From Candidatus Bathyarchaeota archaeon (GTDB lineage Archaea > Thermoproteota > Bathyarchaeia > Bathyarchaeales > Bathycorpusculaceae), in contig JANXDU010000018.1 of NCBI GenBank assembly GCA_025059195.1, positions 34,175-98,174 on the forward strand: DNA of 64,000 nucleotides, in the 5' to 3' direction. Shown here one piece after another: positions 45,401-54,484 of the stretch. How positions within the stretch are numbered: position 1 is the stretch's first letter; every line of letters starts with the position of its first letter. The notes beneath the pieces were generated by a model. The model was not told where the DNA came from. It saw nothing but the letters and a program-made list of their open reading frames with translations, and searched no databases. The position numbers were made by a program, and so were the translations under genes.

Positions 45401-46819
45401 ATGGCTGGAAGATTCCTGAACCTCTTCAAGCCCCTTGCAAGGTTTATCCCAGAAGTTAAGGCTCCAGAGCGGAGAGTAAGCTTTAACGAGAAGCTTTTCT
45501 GGACCGCCATAGCCCTCATAATATACCTTGTCATGGCAAGCGACGCCTGCCGCCTCTATGGAATCCAAAGAGAGGAGGAGTTTGCCCCGTTAAGGATAAT
45601 TTTTGCCTCGAGCCGCGGCACCCTCATGGAGCTTGGCATAGGTCCAATAGTGACCGCCGGCCTGATCCTGCAGCTTTTGGTGGGCTCAGCTATGATTGAA
45701 TGCGACATGTCAAAGCCTGAAGACCGAGCCCTGTTCACGACGGCAAGCAAGGTCCTTGCAATAATCTTAACTGGTGTGCAAGCTTCAGCCTACATAATCA
45801 GTGGCATGTACGGCCAACTGCTAGGTGCAACAGCCGTCATCGTTTTCCTACAGTTGCTGGCCGCCGGAATAATTGTCATGCTTTTAGATGAACTTATCCA
45901 GAAGGGTTGGGGTTTCGGCAGCGGAATAAGCCTCTTCATAATGGCTGGCGTAGCCCAACAAATATTTATGGAATGTTTTAACCCTTCGCCGCCCGTTGAC
46001 GAATATGGAAGCGCGGGAATCCTTGTCGCGCTGGTGCAGACGATACTAAGCGGAAAACCCGTGACCGGCCTGCTGCTTAGGCGAAACTTTCCATCGTTAA
46101 TAGGATTAATAGCGACGATAGCGGCTTTTCTGATTATAATATATATGGAAGGTGTTAGGGTGGAGTTGCCGCTGTCGTATGCTGGTTACCGCGGTTTCAG
46201 AAGCCGTTACCCAATCAAGTTGTTGTATGTTTCAAATCTTCCAGTGATTTTCGCTTCAGCCCTCTTCGCCAACATATACTTCTTCTCATACCTTTTATGG
46301 TACAACTTTAGCCGACCTCAGGGAGGAAACTTTTGGACAGACTTGTTGGGCTGGTATAAACTGGAGGAAAACCAATATGTACCAGCTGGAGGGCTGGTCT
46401 ACTATGTGACTTCTCCAGGTAACCTTTCAAACGTTATAACCGAACCCTTACGGGCTTTTGGCTACCTGACGATTCTCGTGGTTTTTTGTGTCATTTTCTC
46501 GCTTACATGGCTTGAGGTTGGCGGGTTAGGGCCTTCCACGGTTGCAAAGCAGCTTGTTAACGCCGGCATGCAGATTCCGGGGTACAGGCGTTCCGGAAAG
46601 GCTGTTGAACAAATTCTTAAGCGCTACATTCCGGCTGTAACCGTCCTTGGCGGGATAATAGTGGGACTCATTGCCGGTTTGTCCGATTTCTTCGGAGTTT
46701 TTGGCTCCGGCGTTGGAATTCTCCTCTCTGTAGGCATAATATACCAGTACTATGAGATTCTTGTGCGGGAAAGAGTTGCTGAAATGTATCCTGCCTTCAG
46801 AAAAATATTTGGAGGCTAA
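45401..46819 (+). CDS. secY: Preprotein translocase subunit SecY
   Basis: The 472-residue channel subunit of the Sec translocon has about ten transmembrane helices. Family landmarks include the plug/TM2 region GIGPIVTAGLILQLLVGS, LDELIQKGWGFGSGISLF, VELPLSYAGYRGFRSRYPIKLLYVSNLP and the C-terminal GLIAGLSDFFGVFGSGVGILL. Length is normal. It overlaps no neighbour and is followed by the DUF106 gene after four bases. Confidence 0.97.
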   Translation: MAGRFLNLFKPLARFIPEVKAPERRVSFNEKLFWTAIALIIYLVMASDACRLYGIQREEEFAPLRIIFASSRGTLMELGIGPIVTAGLILQLLVGSAMIECDMSKPEDRALFTTASKVLAIILTGVQASAYIISGMYGQLLGATAVIVFLQLLAAGIIVMLLDELIQKGWGFGSGISLFIMAGVAQQIFMECFNPSPPVDEYGSAGILVALVQTILSGKPVTGLLLRRNFPSLIGLIATIAAFLIIIYMEGVRVELPLSYAGYRGFRSRYPIKLLYVSNLPVIFASALFANIYFFSYLLWYNFSRPQGGNFWTDLLGWYKLEENQYVPAGGLVYYVTSPGNLSNVITEPLRAFGYLTILVVFCVIFSLTWLEVGGLGPSTVAKQLVNAGMQIPGYRRSGKAVEQILKRYIPAVTVLGGIIVGLIAGLSDFFGVFGSGVGILLSVGIIYQYYEILVRERVAEMYPAFRKIFGG

Positions 46820-46823
46820 GGGG

Positions 46824-47300
46824 ATGCTGCCCATGACACCTCCCGGGTCAACGCTTTTCTTTTTCTCACTGGCCGCTATAGTCACTTTCCTAATGACTCT
46901 TGCAAACCGCCTTTTTATAAACCCTGAAAAGCTTAAGGAGTGGAGGAGAGAAATCTCCGACTATTATAGGCAGCTGCGGGAGGCTCAAAAAAGCGGGGAC
47001 AAAAAGCAGTTGGAGAAACTTATGAAAAAACAGCAGTATATTTTGCAGCTTAACGCCAAAATTTCATGGCAATCCACCAAAGTGATGTTTATTTTCCTTG
47101 TTCCACTGTGGATTGTCTGGGTCTTTCTTGGAGGAATATACGGGGGAGCCGATATTGCCTTTTTTCCGGGCTTGGGATGGCATTTGCATGTTCCGTTGCT
47201 TCCGTGGCCCATAACCTCTCTATTTTGGTGGTATATGTTGTGTTCCTTCTTTTTCAGCACGTTATTCTCCCACATATTCGGCTTGGTTAGCGTGGAGTGA
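46824..47300 (+). CDS. DUF106 archaeal Oxa1/YidC-superfamily membrane insertase
   Basis: The 158-residue membrane protein has an N-terminal helix (FFFSLAAIVTFLMTLANRLF), a cytoplasmic coiled-coil rich in Lys, Gln and Glu (about residues 33-75), then two hydrophobic segments with WWYMLCSFFFSTLFSHIFG. This is the archaeal DUF106 family, relatives of YidC/EMC3/TMCO1. ATG 46824 follows GGAGG. Its place after secY supports a role in membrane protein insertion. Confidence 0.88.
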   Translation: MLPMTPPGSTLFFFSLAAIVTFLMTLANRLFINPEKLKEWRREISDYYRQLREAQKSGDKKQLEKLMKKQQYILQLNAKISWQSTKVMFIFLVPLWIVWVFLGGIYGGADIAFFPGLGWHLHVPLLPWPITSLFWWYMLCSFFFSTLFSHIFGLVSVE

Positions 47301-47305
47301 TGGAT

Positions 47306-47596
47306 ATGCCGCGTCCAGCCCTACGGACCAGAAGTCGAAAACGGGTTTCCAAAGCCCTGCCCGGAGGACGAAGGAGTGTACACTTTAAACGTGAAATTCC
47401 TGGCAGAGCCACTTGCAGCATTTGCGGTAACCCGCTAGCCGGAACCCCTAGGCTGCTTCCATCAGAGGTTGGGAAACTCAACCGTTCAAAGAGAAGGGTT
47501 TCGAGAATTTACGGTGGGCAGCTCTGCTCAAACTGCTTAAAAAAGGCTTTGAAGCAGGCGGTTAGAGCTGCTATTGCTCCTGGTTGGGCTAAGTAA
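47306..47596 (+). CDS. rpl34e: 50S ribosomal protein L34e (eL34)
   Basis: The 96-residue eL34 begins MPRPALRTRSRKRVSK, the usual archaeal opening, and has a zinc site from CSICGNPL and CSNC. ATG 47306 is eight bases after GGAG and matches homologues better than the in-frame GTG/ATG at 47297-47302, which overlap the previous stop. Confidence 0.94.
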   Translation: MPRPALRTRSRKRVSKALPGGRRSVHFKREIPGRATCSICGNPLAGTPRLLPSEVGKLNRSKRRVSRIYGGQLCSNCLKKALKQAVRAAIAPGWAK

Positions 47597-47597
47597 A

Positions 47598-48176
47598 ATG
47601 GCCAGAGAGCCTATAATCATCTGCGTATGCGGAATGGCTGGCAGTGGAAAAAGCACTGTGGCGAAGAAGCTTGCCGAAAGATACGGCTTAAAATATTACT
47701 CTGGAGGAGACGCCTTAAGGGCTTTAGCTATAGAAAAAGGCTACAAACCCCTCGAAAAGGGCTGGTGGGAAAGCCAAGAGGGCTTAGCCTTCCTAGAAAA
47801 TAGGGGTAAAAATCCAGAGTTTGACAGGACCGTAGATGAAAAGCTTTTGAAGGTAGCCGAGCAAGGCAACGTCATACTGGACAGTTGGACTATGCCGTGG
47901 CTTCTGAAAAAGGGTTTTAAGATATGGCTGGAGGCTTCGCCTCGGAAAAGGGCTGAAAGAGTCGCTAAAAGAGACGGCATAAGCGTCAAAAAAGCTTTAG
48001 AGGCTTTAAAAAGCAAGGAGGAAAAGACAAAGGCTATTTACAAAAGGCTTTACGGGTTCAGCTTAGGAGAGGATTTCACTCCCTTCCACTTAATATTAGA
48101 TACGGATAACCTAACGGCAGAAGAAGTTTTTCAAACGTTAATTTCCGTTTTAGACAGAATGGTCTTTAACAAGTAG
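47598..48176 (+). CDS. cmk: Cytidylate kinase (archaeal type)
   Basis: The 192-residue kinase phosphorylates CMP/dCMP. The P-loop GMAGSGKST (residues about 11-19), YYSGGDALR and ILDSWTMPW match the archaeal Cmk family encoded near L34e. ATG 47598 starts just after the L34e stop. The L14e and Cbf5 genes that often follow are absent; the ribosomal row ends here. Confidence 0.93.
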   Translation: MAREPIIICVCGMAGSGKSTVAKKLAERYGLKYYSGGDALRALAIEKGYKPLEKGWWESQEGLAFLENRGKNPEFDRTVDEKLLKVAEQGNVILDSWTMPWLLKKGFKIWLEASPRKRAERVAKRDGISVKKALEALKSKEEKTKAIYKRLYGFSLGEDFTPFHLILDTDNLTAEEVFQTLISVLDRMVFNK

Positions 48177-48279
48177 TGCCGTCTCCTCGCAATTTTTAAA
48201 AACAAACTGAAAACATTTTCTATAAGATTCATCTATTTGCAGTCTAAATCCTTGGCTAGCTTAAAGGGGGAGGCTGACT

Positions 48280-48642
48280 TTGAAGTCCATGACCTTAGGG
48301 TTAGCCGTAGGAGCCTTCATAATCATTTTTTCCTATTTTTTGCGGTTTGCCGACGAGGTTTTTCAAGCAGTGTTCGTTTTTAACCTCCTTTTTGTGTGCA
48401 TGTTTTTCCCGCTGAATGGTTCGTTAAGAAGAAAAATGGCTGCCCTCCTTGTTGGAAACTTTATCTGTTTCACGTGGAACACGTTGTTCTTCATGTTTGT
48501 CAACGCCGTTTCAACTTATGCAGGCGGCGGTTTTACCGCTTTACTTGCCTTTATAAGCCCGTTTCTGAATTTGCTTTGGTTTGTGTCTTTCTGGTCTACA
48601 AGCCTAACGTTTTTGGCGGAGCCTGAAAGTGGGAAGTGGTGA
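48280..48642 (+). CDS. Small integral membrane protein next to glycosyltransferase
   Basis: The 120-residue protein has four hydrophobic segments (about residues 5-20, 26-43, 50-76 and 80-107) and no conserved polar motif that I recognise. TTG 48280 follows GGGGGAGG by six bases. It ends six bases before a GT2 gene, so it is probably co-transcribed and may assist it at the membrane. Confidence 0.65.
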   Translation: MKSMTLGLAVGAFIIIFSYFLRFADEVFQAVFVFNLLFVCMFFPLNGSLRRKMAALLVGNFICFTWNTLFFMFVNAVSTYAGGGFTALLAFISPFLNLLWFVSFWSTSLTFLAEPESGKW

Positions 48643-48648
48643 CGGATA

Positions 48649-49944
48649 GTGTTGATCGGAGTTCTGGAAGCGTTGTTTCTTCTTTTTACCGCCGCTATGA
48701 CTGCCTATCTTGTTCGCCACTACATTTTTACTATAACAGTGCTTAAAACCAGTCAAGGGCGAAAAACGCGGCTCAATTTTTGGGGCATAGGCTATCGGCC
48801 GACTGTTTCAGTTTTAATACCGGCCCGCAACGAAGAACGCGTTATTGGGAGACTTCTCCAAAGGATGACTGAGTTAACCTATCCCAAGGATAGACTGCAA
48901 GTAATAGTTATCGATGACGCTTCAAAAGACGATACTGGAAAAATAGCCGAGCAATACTCCAAAGCCTACAATTACGTGAGTGTAATTCACCGCGGCGAAC
49001 ATGAAGGTGGACGTGGAAAGGCTTCAGCTCTCAACGCTGGGCTAAAACATGCTACTGGCGAAATAGTGTTGTGTTTTGATGCAGACTACTACCCCCAAAG
49101 GGACATCGTGGAAAAGCTTGCAAAAGAGTTCATAGACCCTAAAGTCGGAGCCGTTCAAGGTAGAGTTGTGGTTCTGAACGAGCCGCAGAACATTGTTACA
49201 CGGCTTGTTTCGCTGGAGAGAATAGGCGGATACCGTGTCGACCAAGAAGCCCGTGATAGGCTTGGACTAATAACCCAGTTCGGCGGCACCGTCGGCGGCT
49301 TTCGTCGCAAGCTTTTGGAAGAACTTGGCGGGTGGGATGAGCGGATGCTTGCAGAGGACACGGATCTGACCTTCAGGGTTTACCTTGCAGGCTACAAGGT
49401 TAAGTATGTTTTAGACGCTGAATGCTACGAGGAAGCCGTGGAAAACTGGCGAGCCTATTGGAGACAAAGGTACCGGTGGGCTAAGGGACATATGCAGTGT
49501 GCCTTTAAACATTCCATAAGCCTTTTGAAAAGCGACAAGCTTACATTTGTCCAAAAAGTTGATGGGCTGCTTTTGTTGAACGTTTACTTCATGCCGATTA
49601 TGGTTCTTCTTTCATGGATTGTGGGCATTCCGCTCCTTGTTTTGAAATTCTCTCAGTGGCTCGCTCCATTCTGGGTTGCTGTTTCCATCTCCCTATACAG
49701 TGCTGTCGGAAATTTCGCACCTTTCTATGAAGTGGGCGTGGGGGCGCACCTAGACGGCAGAACGAGAGCCCAGCGGCTCATCCCCTTTTTAGTGTTCACC
49801 TTTCTGTATAACATTCCAATATGTACAAAAGCTTTCATCGACCTTCTTTTCTCAAAAATTGTTGGAAAGAACTGCCATCGTTGGGATAAGACGACGCATT
49901 CTGGAAATGGAAATTGTTATATTGCGTTTATGGAAAAACACTAA
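48649..49944 (+). CDS. Processive GT2 glycosyltransferase (cellulose synthase/PgaC-like)
   Basis: The 431-residue membrane enzyme has an N-terminal TM segment, a GT-A domain with VLIPARNEERVIG, IDDASKDDTG, CFDADYYP (DxD) and AEDTDLTFR, then QRYRW near residue 272, the QxxRW motif of processive beta-glycosyltransferases, followed by three or more TM helices. It likely polymerises a surface polysaccharide from a nucleotide sugar at the membrane. The start is GTG 48649. The sugar cannot be inferred. Confidence 0.9.
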   Translation: MLIGVLEALFLLFTAAMTAYLVRHYIFTITVLKTSQGRKTRLNFWGIGYRPTVSVLIPARNEERVIGRLLQRMTELTYPKDRLQVIVIDDASKDDTGKIAEQYSKAYNYVSVIHRGEHEGGRGKASALNAGLKHATGEIVLCFDADYYPQRDIVEKLAKEFIDPKVGAVQGRVVVLNEPQNIVTRLVSLERIGGYRVDQEARDRLGLITQFGGTVGGFRRKLLEELGGWDERMLAEDTDLTFRVYLAGYKVKYVLDAECYEEAVENWRAYWRQRYRWAKGHMQCAFKHSISLLKSDKLTFVQKVDGLLLLNVYFMPIMVLLSWIVGIPLLVLKFSQWLAPFWVAVSISLYSAVGNFAPFYEVGVGAHLDGRTRAQRLIPFLVFTFLYNIPICTKAFIDLLFSKIVGKNCHRWDKTTHSGNGNCYIAFMEKH

Positions 49945-49950
49945 GAAAAG

Positions 49951-50232
49951 ATGATTCCGACTCCGAATCCGCTTTCAACGATAACGCTATTATCCTTCGG
50001 CATATTATCCTTCATCATCTTCATGCTTATGCCATCCATAATTGAGCTCAAAAAACCGAAAGATCCGGGACCTAGAGTGATTAGGGATTTCGACTATGTG
50101 GTGCTCCATGATTTAGAAGCGAAATTCAGCTCTGTAAAGGACGAGAATCCTGCAGACAAAATGTCTAAAATCGAAAACTTAGCCATAAAAGAGGTTGCGG
50201 CCGTCCTAACCTTTCTGCCAAGTATAGAATAG
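49951..50232 (+). CDS. Small single-TM protein following GT2
   Basis: The 93-residue protein has one N-terminal transmembrane helix (about residues 9-31) and a soluble charged C-terminal part (EEL/KD-rich, with IRDFDYVVLHDLEAKF). It starts six bases after the GT2 stop. The placement suggests a small accessory subunit. No family is recognised. Confidence 0.6.
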   Translation: MIPTPNPLSTITLLSFGILSFIIFMLMPSIIELKKPKDPGPRVIRDFDYVVLHDLEAKFSSVKDENPADKMSKIENLAIKEVAAVLTFLPSIE

Positions 50233-50326
50233 TTAGTTTGTGGAAAAAGCAAAACTTATAATAAACCGTATTGTGAAACTGCAAAAGCTGGAACCTCATG
50301 GTGATTTAATTATCCTATGAGGGCTT

Positions 50327-51043
50327 ATGATGGGCGACTTTGTTTCCGTTATAGTTACGACCTTTAATGAGGAGGGATACATCGAGAAATGTTTACTTTC
50401 GTTGCGCGCCCAGTCTTATCGCGACAAGGAGATAATAGTTGTAGATTCAGAATCAACTGACAGAACCGTGGAAATAGCGAAAAAATACGCTGATAAATTA
50501 ATCGTTAAAAAATGCTCGATTCCAGCTGGTAGAAATATCGGAGCAAAAGAAAGCAGAGGCAACGTCCTATTGTTTGTTGACGCTGATGTAATGCTTAATC
50601 CAACTTGGATAGATACGGCTCTCCCCTATTTGGAGGACGAAAACGTCGTCGCCGTTTATGGTGAATTGTTTCCAGTGGAGAAAAGTGTTAAAGACAAGCT
50701 GATTTTCTGCATTTTTGGGTTCACCAATTTTTTCTCTAGAACCGTTGCAAGAAAAACGTTGTATGCAAAATTGGGAACCGCTGTTCTAATAAAGAAATGG
50801 GCTTTGGAGAAAATCGGTTACTTCTCTGAAGGGGTTTGCGTTGATGACGTTGACTGCTCTTTAAGATTGAATAGGGTCGGCAGAATTAAGTTTGTTAAAC
50901 AAGCATGGGGTTATGTGTCAACCCGAAGATTCAGAAGGACGGGTTACTTGAAACTCTCCTTGATTTGGCTTATCAGCGGCAATGCTTACTTTCTCTTTAA
51001 GAAACCATTTATTCTAAAAAAATATACGAAAAATTTTCCATAA
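50327..51043 (+). CDS. GT2 family glycosyltransferase
   Basis: The 238-residue enzyme has a GT-A fold: VSVIVTTFNEEGYIEKCL, IVVDSESTDRT, AGRNIGAKESRGNVLLFVDADV (DxD) and GVCVDDVDCSLRLNRVG. One C-terminal hydrophobic helix may tether it to the membrane. ATG 50327 or the adjacent ATG 50330 can start it. A TATA-like TTATAATAAA lies near 50257. It probably adds single sugars in glycan synthesis. Confidence 0.88.
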   Translation: MMGDFVSVIVTTFNEEGYIEKCLLSLRAQSYRDKEIIVVDSESTDRTVEIAKKYADKLIVKKCSIPAGRNIGAKESRGNVLLFVDADVMLNPTWIDTALPYLEDENVVAVYGELFPVEKSVKDKLIFCIFGFTNFFSRTVARKTLYAKLGTAVLIKKWALEKIGYFSEGVCVDDVDCSLRLNRVGRIKFVKQAWGYVSTRRFRRTGYLKLSLIWLISGNAYFLFKKPFILKKYTKNFP

Positions 51044-51173
51044 CAAAAAGGGTTTAGAAGCCTTTTAAAGTATAGCTCCGCCTTTAGAAGTGGTTATCAG
51101 AAACGATATTTAAGCGCCTTTCCAACATTAAGTTAAAGGTGAACCTCCCCCTTAGATAATTCATAAGTTAATA

Positions 51174-52598
51174 ATGTTGGGAGAGTCTAAATTGACGGCA
51201 TTCCTTGAATGCAGCGTTTGCGGTTCAAAATTTGACGGTTTTCCCCCAAAATGCTCCTGCGAAAACTGCGGAGGCCTCCTAGAGTATAAATATGATTATG
51301 AAAGATTTAAAACCGCAAGGTTTACGGGACGGTTTTCTTTTTGGCGTTACAGACAATTTATGCCCGAAGTTAAAAATGCAGTTTCTATGGGAGAAGGTGG
51401 AACACCCATTCATAAGGCGCAGAGATTGACTAAGGTGATTGAATTTGGGGATTTTTACTTCAAAGATGAAACACGAAATCCAACGAACTCCTTCAGCGAT
51501 AGATGCGCAACGCTTTTGGTTTCAAACGCCTTAGACTTGGGCTACAGATCTGTTGTCTGCGCCACCAACGGAAACCTTGGGGCTTCTTTGGCGGCTTACT
51601 GTGCGAAGTTTGAACTTGCCTGTCATGTCGTGGTCCCCAAGAGTGTAGATGTTGGAAAACTTGCCCAAATGCTAATTTACGACGCTGTAGTTGAGGAGTA
51701 TGGCGACATAGTTGACAAAGCTCTGGAAAGAGCTATGGAAATCGCAGAGGAGACAGGCTGGTACCAAGGCTCTGTGGAATTAAACCCCCTAGGGGTGGAG
51801 GCCCTTAAAACGATAGCTTATGAGGTTTTTGAACAAATAGGAGTTCCAGAATGGTTTATAGTTCCTATGGGAAGTGGTGGAACACTGTACGCTATGTGGA
51901 AAGGATTTAAAGAGCTTGAAATTGCTGGTAAAACAAGCAAGTTGCCGAAAATAGTTGGCGTTCAAGCTGAAGGGTGCCCGCCCATAGTTAATGCCTATTT
52001 AAGAAAGACTCAAAAGCCTTTCTTGAAAATGAAGCCATCAACCCACGCCCTCGCGATTTTAGTCAAAAACCCAACCTATGGAGGTTTAGCGCTTAACGCC
52101 ATAAAAGAATCGAAAGGTTTGGCGTTGGCTGTTTCTGACGAGGAAATATTCTTGGCGGAGAGGGAAATGGCAAAGTTTGAAGGAATTTTCGCTGAACCGG
52201 CAAGCGCTGCCACATACGCCGCCGCCAAAAAACTTGCAAATCAAGGGTTAATAGGCAAAATGGATAAAATTGTGTGTTTAATAACTGGAAGCGGGCTTAA
52301 GGCAACAGATGTTCTACAAGCTTTGACAAAAAAGAGGAAAATGGCGGTTGTTGGCCTGGAGCTGAGCACTAAGGAAAAAATACTGAAAATTCTAAGCGAA
52401 AGGGATGCCTACGGTTATGAATTATGGAAAGAGCTTGGAAAGGTCATGACAAGGGCTGCGGTTTATCAGCATCTAAACGAGCTTTCAAGTAGGGGCCTCA
52501 TCACAAGCTACGAAAGAGACGGGCGGAAGTTTTTCAAGATTACAAAACGTGGAGAAAAAGTTCTTCAAGCGTTTGATGACTTAAAACTTTTGTTGTGA
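51174..52598 (+). CDS. Threonine-synthase-like protein lacking the PLP lysine, fused to a winged helix
   Basis: The 474-residue protein has an N-terminal zinc-ribbon-like part (CSVCGSKF, CSCENCG), then a fold-type II PLP domain of threonine synthase type: GEGGTPIHKAQRL, KDETRNPTNSFSDR (about 98-110), ATNGNLGASLAAY, PMGSGGTLYAMWKG and ITGSGLKATD. In functional enzymes the segment reads SFKDR and its lysine binds PLP; here it is Ser108 (codon agc). From about residue 395 a PadR-like winged helix follows (LELSTKEKILKILSERDAYG, then YQHLNELSSRGLI). A TATA-like ATATTTAAG lies near 51105. This may be a regulator rather than an enzyme; that is inference. Confidence 0.85.
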   Translation: MLGESKLTAFLECSVCGSKFDGFPPKCSCENCGGLLEYKYDYERFKTARFTGRFSFWRYRQFMPEVKNAVSMGEGGTPIHKAQRLTKVIEFGDFYFKDETRNPTNSFSDRCATLLVSNALDLGYRSVVCATNGNLGASLAAYCAKFELACHVVVPKSVDVGKLAQMLIYDAVVEEYGDIVDKALERAMEIAEETGWYQGSVELNPLGVEALKTIAYEVFEQIGVPEWFIVPMGSGGTLYAMWKGFKELEIAGKTSKLPKIVGVQAEGCPPIVNAYLRKTQKPFLKMKPSTHALAILVKNPTYGGLALNAIKESKGLALAVSDEEIFLAEREMAKFEGIFAEPASAATYAAAKKLANQGLIGKMDKIVCLITGSGLKATDVLQALTKKRKMAVVGLELSTKEKILKILSERDAYGYELWKELGKVMTRAAVYQHLNELSSRGLITSYERDGRKFFKITKRGEKVLQAFDDLKLLL

Positions 52599-52666
52599 AC
52601 CGTCGTTAAAATGCAATAGGTTAAAATAGTTAAGTTGTGACTATACCATTCTCTGAGGACTCTGCC

Positions 52667-53410
52667 ATGACAAAGCCAAACCTGACTAGACAAGTGGGAG
52701 CAACAAGCGTTTTTACAGCCCTTGTTTGTGTTGCCACAATAAGCTTTACGGTTTATGTTCCAAGCACGAAGGGTTACTTCAACATTGGCGAAACAATGAT
52801 TTACACAGCGGCCATACTTTTCGGTCCCTTTGTAGGCGCCTTTTCCGGTGGTGTTGGCTCTATGCTTGCCGACACCATATTGGGCTACTATTACTATGCC
52901 CCGGCAACCCTTGTCATCAAGGCCTTTGAAGGGTTTATCGTTGGTTTTCTAAGTAAGAAGGGGCAATTTCTCGCCAAGGCGTACACCAAACGTGAATTAC
53001 GGTTGTTTGCTGTTAAAATGGGCGTTCTCGTAGGATCGCTTGTTGGCCTCGTTGGTTTCATTTACTATAGCGGTTTTGTTGAACTTTATTCTGTCGCATT
53101 TTCTATGGAGAATCCGGCTTTAACCTTTTTTATACCGGCGGAGCTCTGGTTTGGAGTAGGTGTGCTTGCAGTTTTAATGATTGCGGTTTTTGTTTTTATC
53201 TCTGAGCCTGAATATGGCTTCACAATTATTTCATGCATTTTTGGAGGGCTATCAATGGTTTTGGGCTACTTCCTTTACCAACAGTTTTTCCTGGGCGTTT
53301 TCGCCATCGCTGAGGTTCCAGTAAATATCGGGCAAATGGCCATCGGGTTAATTGTTGCAATCCCCTTAGTAAGGGTTGTTAAGCGTGCGTTGCCGCAACT
53401 TAAAAGCTAG
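52667..53410 (+). CDS. ECF-transporter S-component-like membrane protein
   Basis: The 247-residue protein has about six transmembrane helices. The segment GYFNIGETMIYTAAILFGPF near residue 34-53 and the following SGGVGSMLADTILGYYYYAPAT are typical of S-components that bind vitamins or their precursors for energy-coupling-factor uptake. No ECF ATPase or T-component is adjacent. ATG 52667 is preferred to GTG 52637 because GAGG lies nine bases upstream. The substrate is unknown, but the next gene may act on it. Confidence 0.78.
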   Translation: MTKPNLTRQVGATSVFTALVCVATISFTVYVPSTKGYFNIGETMIYTAAILFGPFVGAFSGGVGSMLADTILGYYYYAPATLVIKAFEGFIVGFLSKKGQFLAKAYTKRELRLFAVKMGVLVGSLVGLVGFIYYSGFVELYSVAFSMENPALTFFIPAELWFGVGVLAVLMIAVFVFISEPEYGFTIISCIFGGLSMVLGYFLYQQFFLGVFAIAEVPVNIGQMAIGLIVAIPLVRVVKRALPQLKS

Positions 53411-53421
53411 AGGGAGGGAAG

Positions 53422-54438
53422 TTGAAATTACCTACGGGAAAAGTTCCTGTTGAAGTGTTGAAAGAGATAGTCTTCAAAAATCTGGGAGTAAAACGGCGAG
53501 AGGTTATATTAGGGCCTTCCGCTGGTTTTGATGGTGCGGTGATAGACCTTGACGACAAATCGCTGATTGTTTCTACGGATCCAATAACAGGAGCCGTTGA
53601 GCGGATAGGATGGCTTGCCGTTAATGTTAACGCCAACGATGTTGCGACTTTTGGCGTTGAACCCGCATTTTTCGCTTCATGTATCCTCCTACCAGAAAAC
53701 GCTGATAAGCGGATGTTGAAAACCATATGTTCACAAATCGATTTGGCTTCAAAAAACCTTGGAATGGCCATTATTGGAGGGCACTGCGAAGTCACCCCTG
53801 ACCTCACCAACCCAATAGTTATAGGCTGCGCCATGGGAATAGCCAATAAAGGGAAGTATGTAACAGCGGGAGGAGCAAAACCCGGTGACAAATTGATATT
53901 AACGAAAAGTGCTGGAGTCGAGGGAACTGCTATCCTTGCCACAGAGCGTTATGATCTGCTTTCAAAAAATGGTTTCCCAGAAAAACTGTTAAAGTCGGCG
54001 CAGAAGTTTTTCGGAAAAATAAGCGTCGTGAAAGAAGCCGTCATCGCTTTTAAAACCAACGGTGTAAACGCTATGCATGATCCCACTGAGGGCGGTGTTT
54101 TAGGCGGCATCCATGAGATGGCTGACGCGTCAAACCTCGGCGTAAAAGTTTTTGAAGAGAAGATTCCAATAGCAAAGGAAACCGTTGAAATCTGCCGCTT
54201 TTTCGAAATAGACCCGTTGCAGTTCATCAGTTCTGGCGCTCTTCTCATAGCCTCAAAAAATGAGTTCACAGAGAAAATTGTCGAAGAACTAAAGAAAAAT
54301 GACGTAGAGGCTTCTGTAATAGGGGAATTTCTCGCCCCCAAAAAACGGCGTATCCTAGTCCGGAAAAACGGCGCCGTTGAGGCTCTTCCGCGGCCGGAAA
54401 GCGATCACTTGTGGCTTGCTCTAGCAAAATACAGATAA
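53422..54438 (+). CDS. PurM/ThiL/HypE-superfamily protein (not HypE)
   Basis: The 338-residue protein has the two-domain AIR-synthase fold: GPSAGFDGAVIDL near residue 31, WLAVNVNANDVATFGVEPAF, IGGHCEVTPDL and MHDPTEGGVLGGIHEMA near 215. Unlike HypE it ends in LALAKYR and has no terminal cysteine, and a true HypE is at 34827-35891. Relatives phosphorylate or otherwise use ATP on small molecules. TTG 53422 follows GGGAGGG. It begins 11 bases after the S-component gene, so it may process the imported compound. Confidence 0.75.
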   Translation: MKLPTGKVPVEVLKEIVFKNLGVKRREVILGPSAGFDGAVIDLDDKSLIVSTDPITGAVERIGWLAVNVNANDVATFGVEPAFFASCILLPENADKRMLKTICSQIDLASKNLGMAIIGGHCEVTPDLTNPIVIGCAMGIANKGKYVTAGGAKPGDKLILTKSAGVEGTAILATERYDLLSKNGFPEKLLKSAQKFFGKISVVKEAVIAFKTNGVNAMHDPTEGGVLGGIHEMADASNLGVKVFEEKIPIAKETVEICRFFEIDPLQFISSGALLIASKNEFTEKIVEELKKNDVEASVIGEFLAPKKRRILVRKNGAVEALPRPESDHLWLALAKYR

Positions 54439-54484
54439 ATCAAATCAACAACAACCAGCCTTAAGAAATCGAAAAGGGATAAAC

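Noticed and set aside
53422..54438. A second HypE
   Set aside because: The C-terminus is LALAKYR with no PRIC-type cysteine, and a complete HypE is present at 34827-35891.
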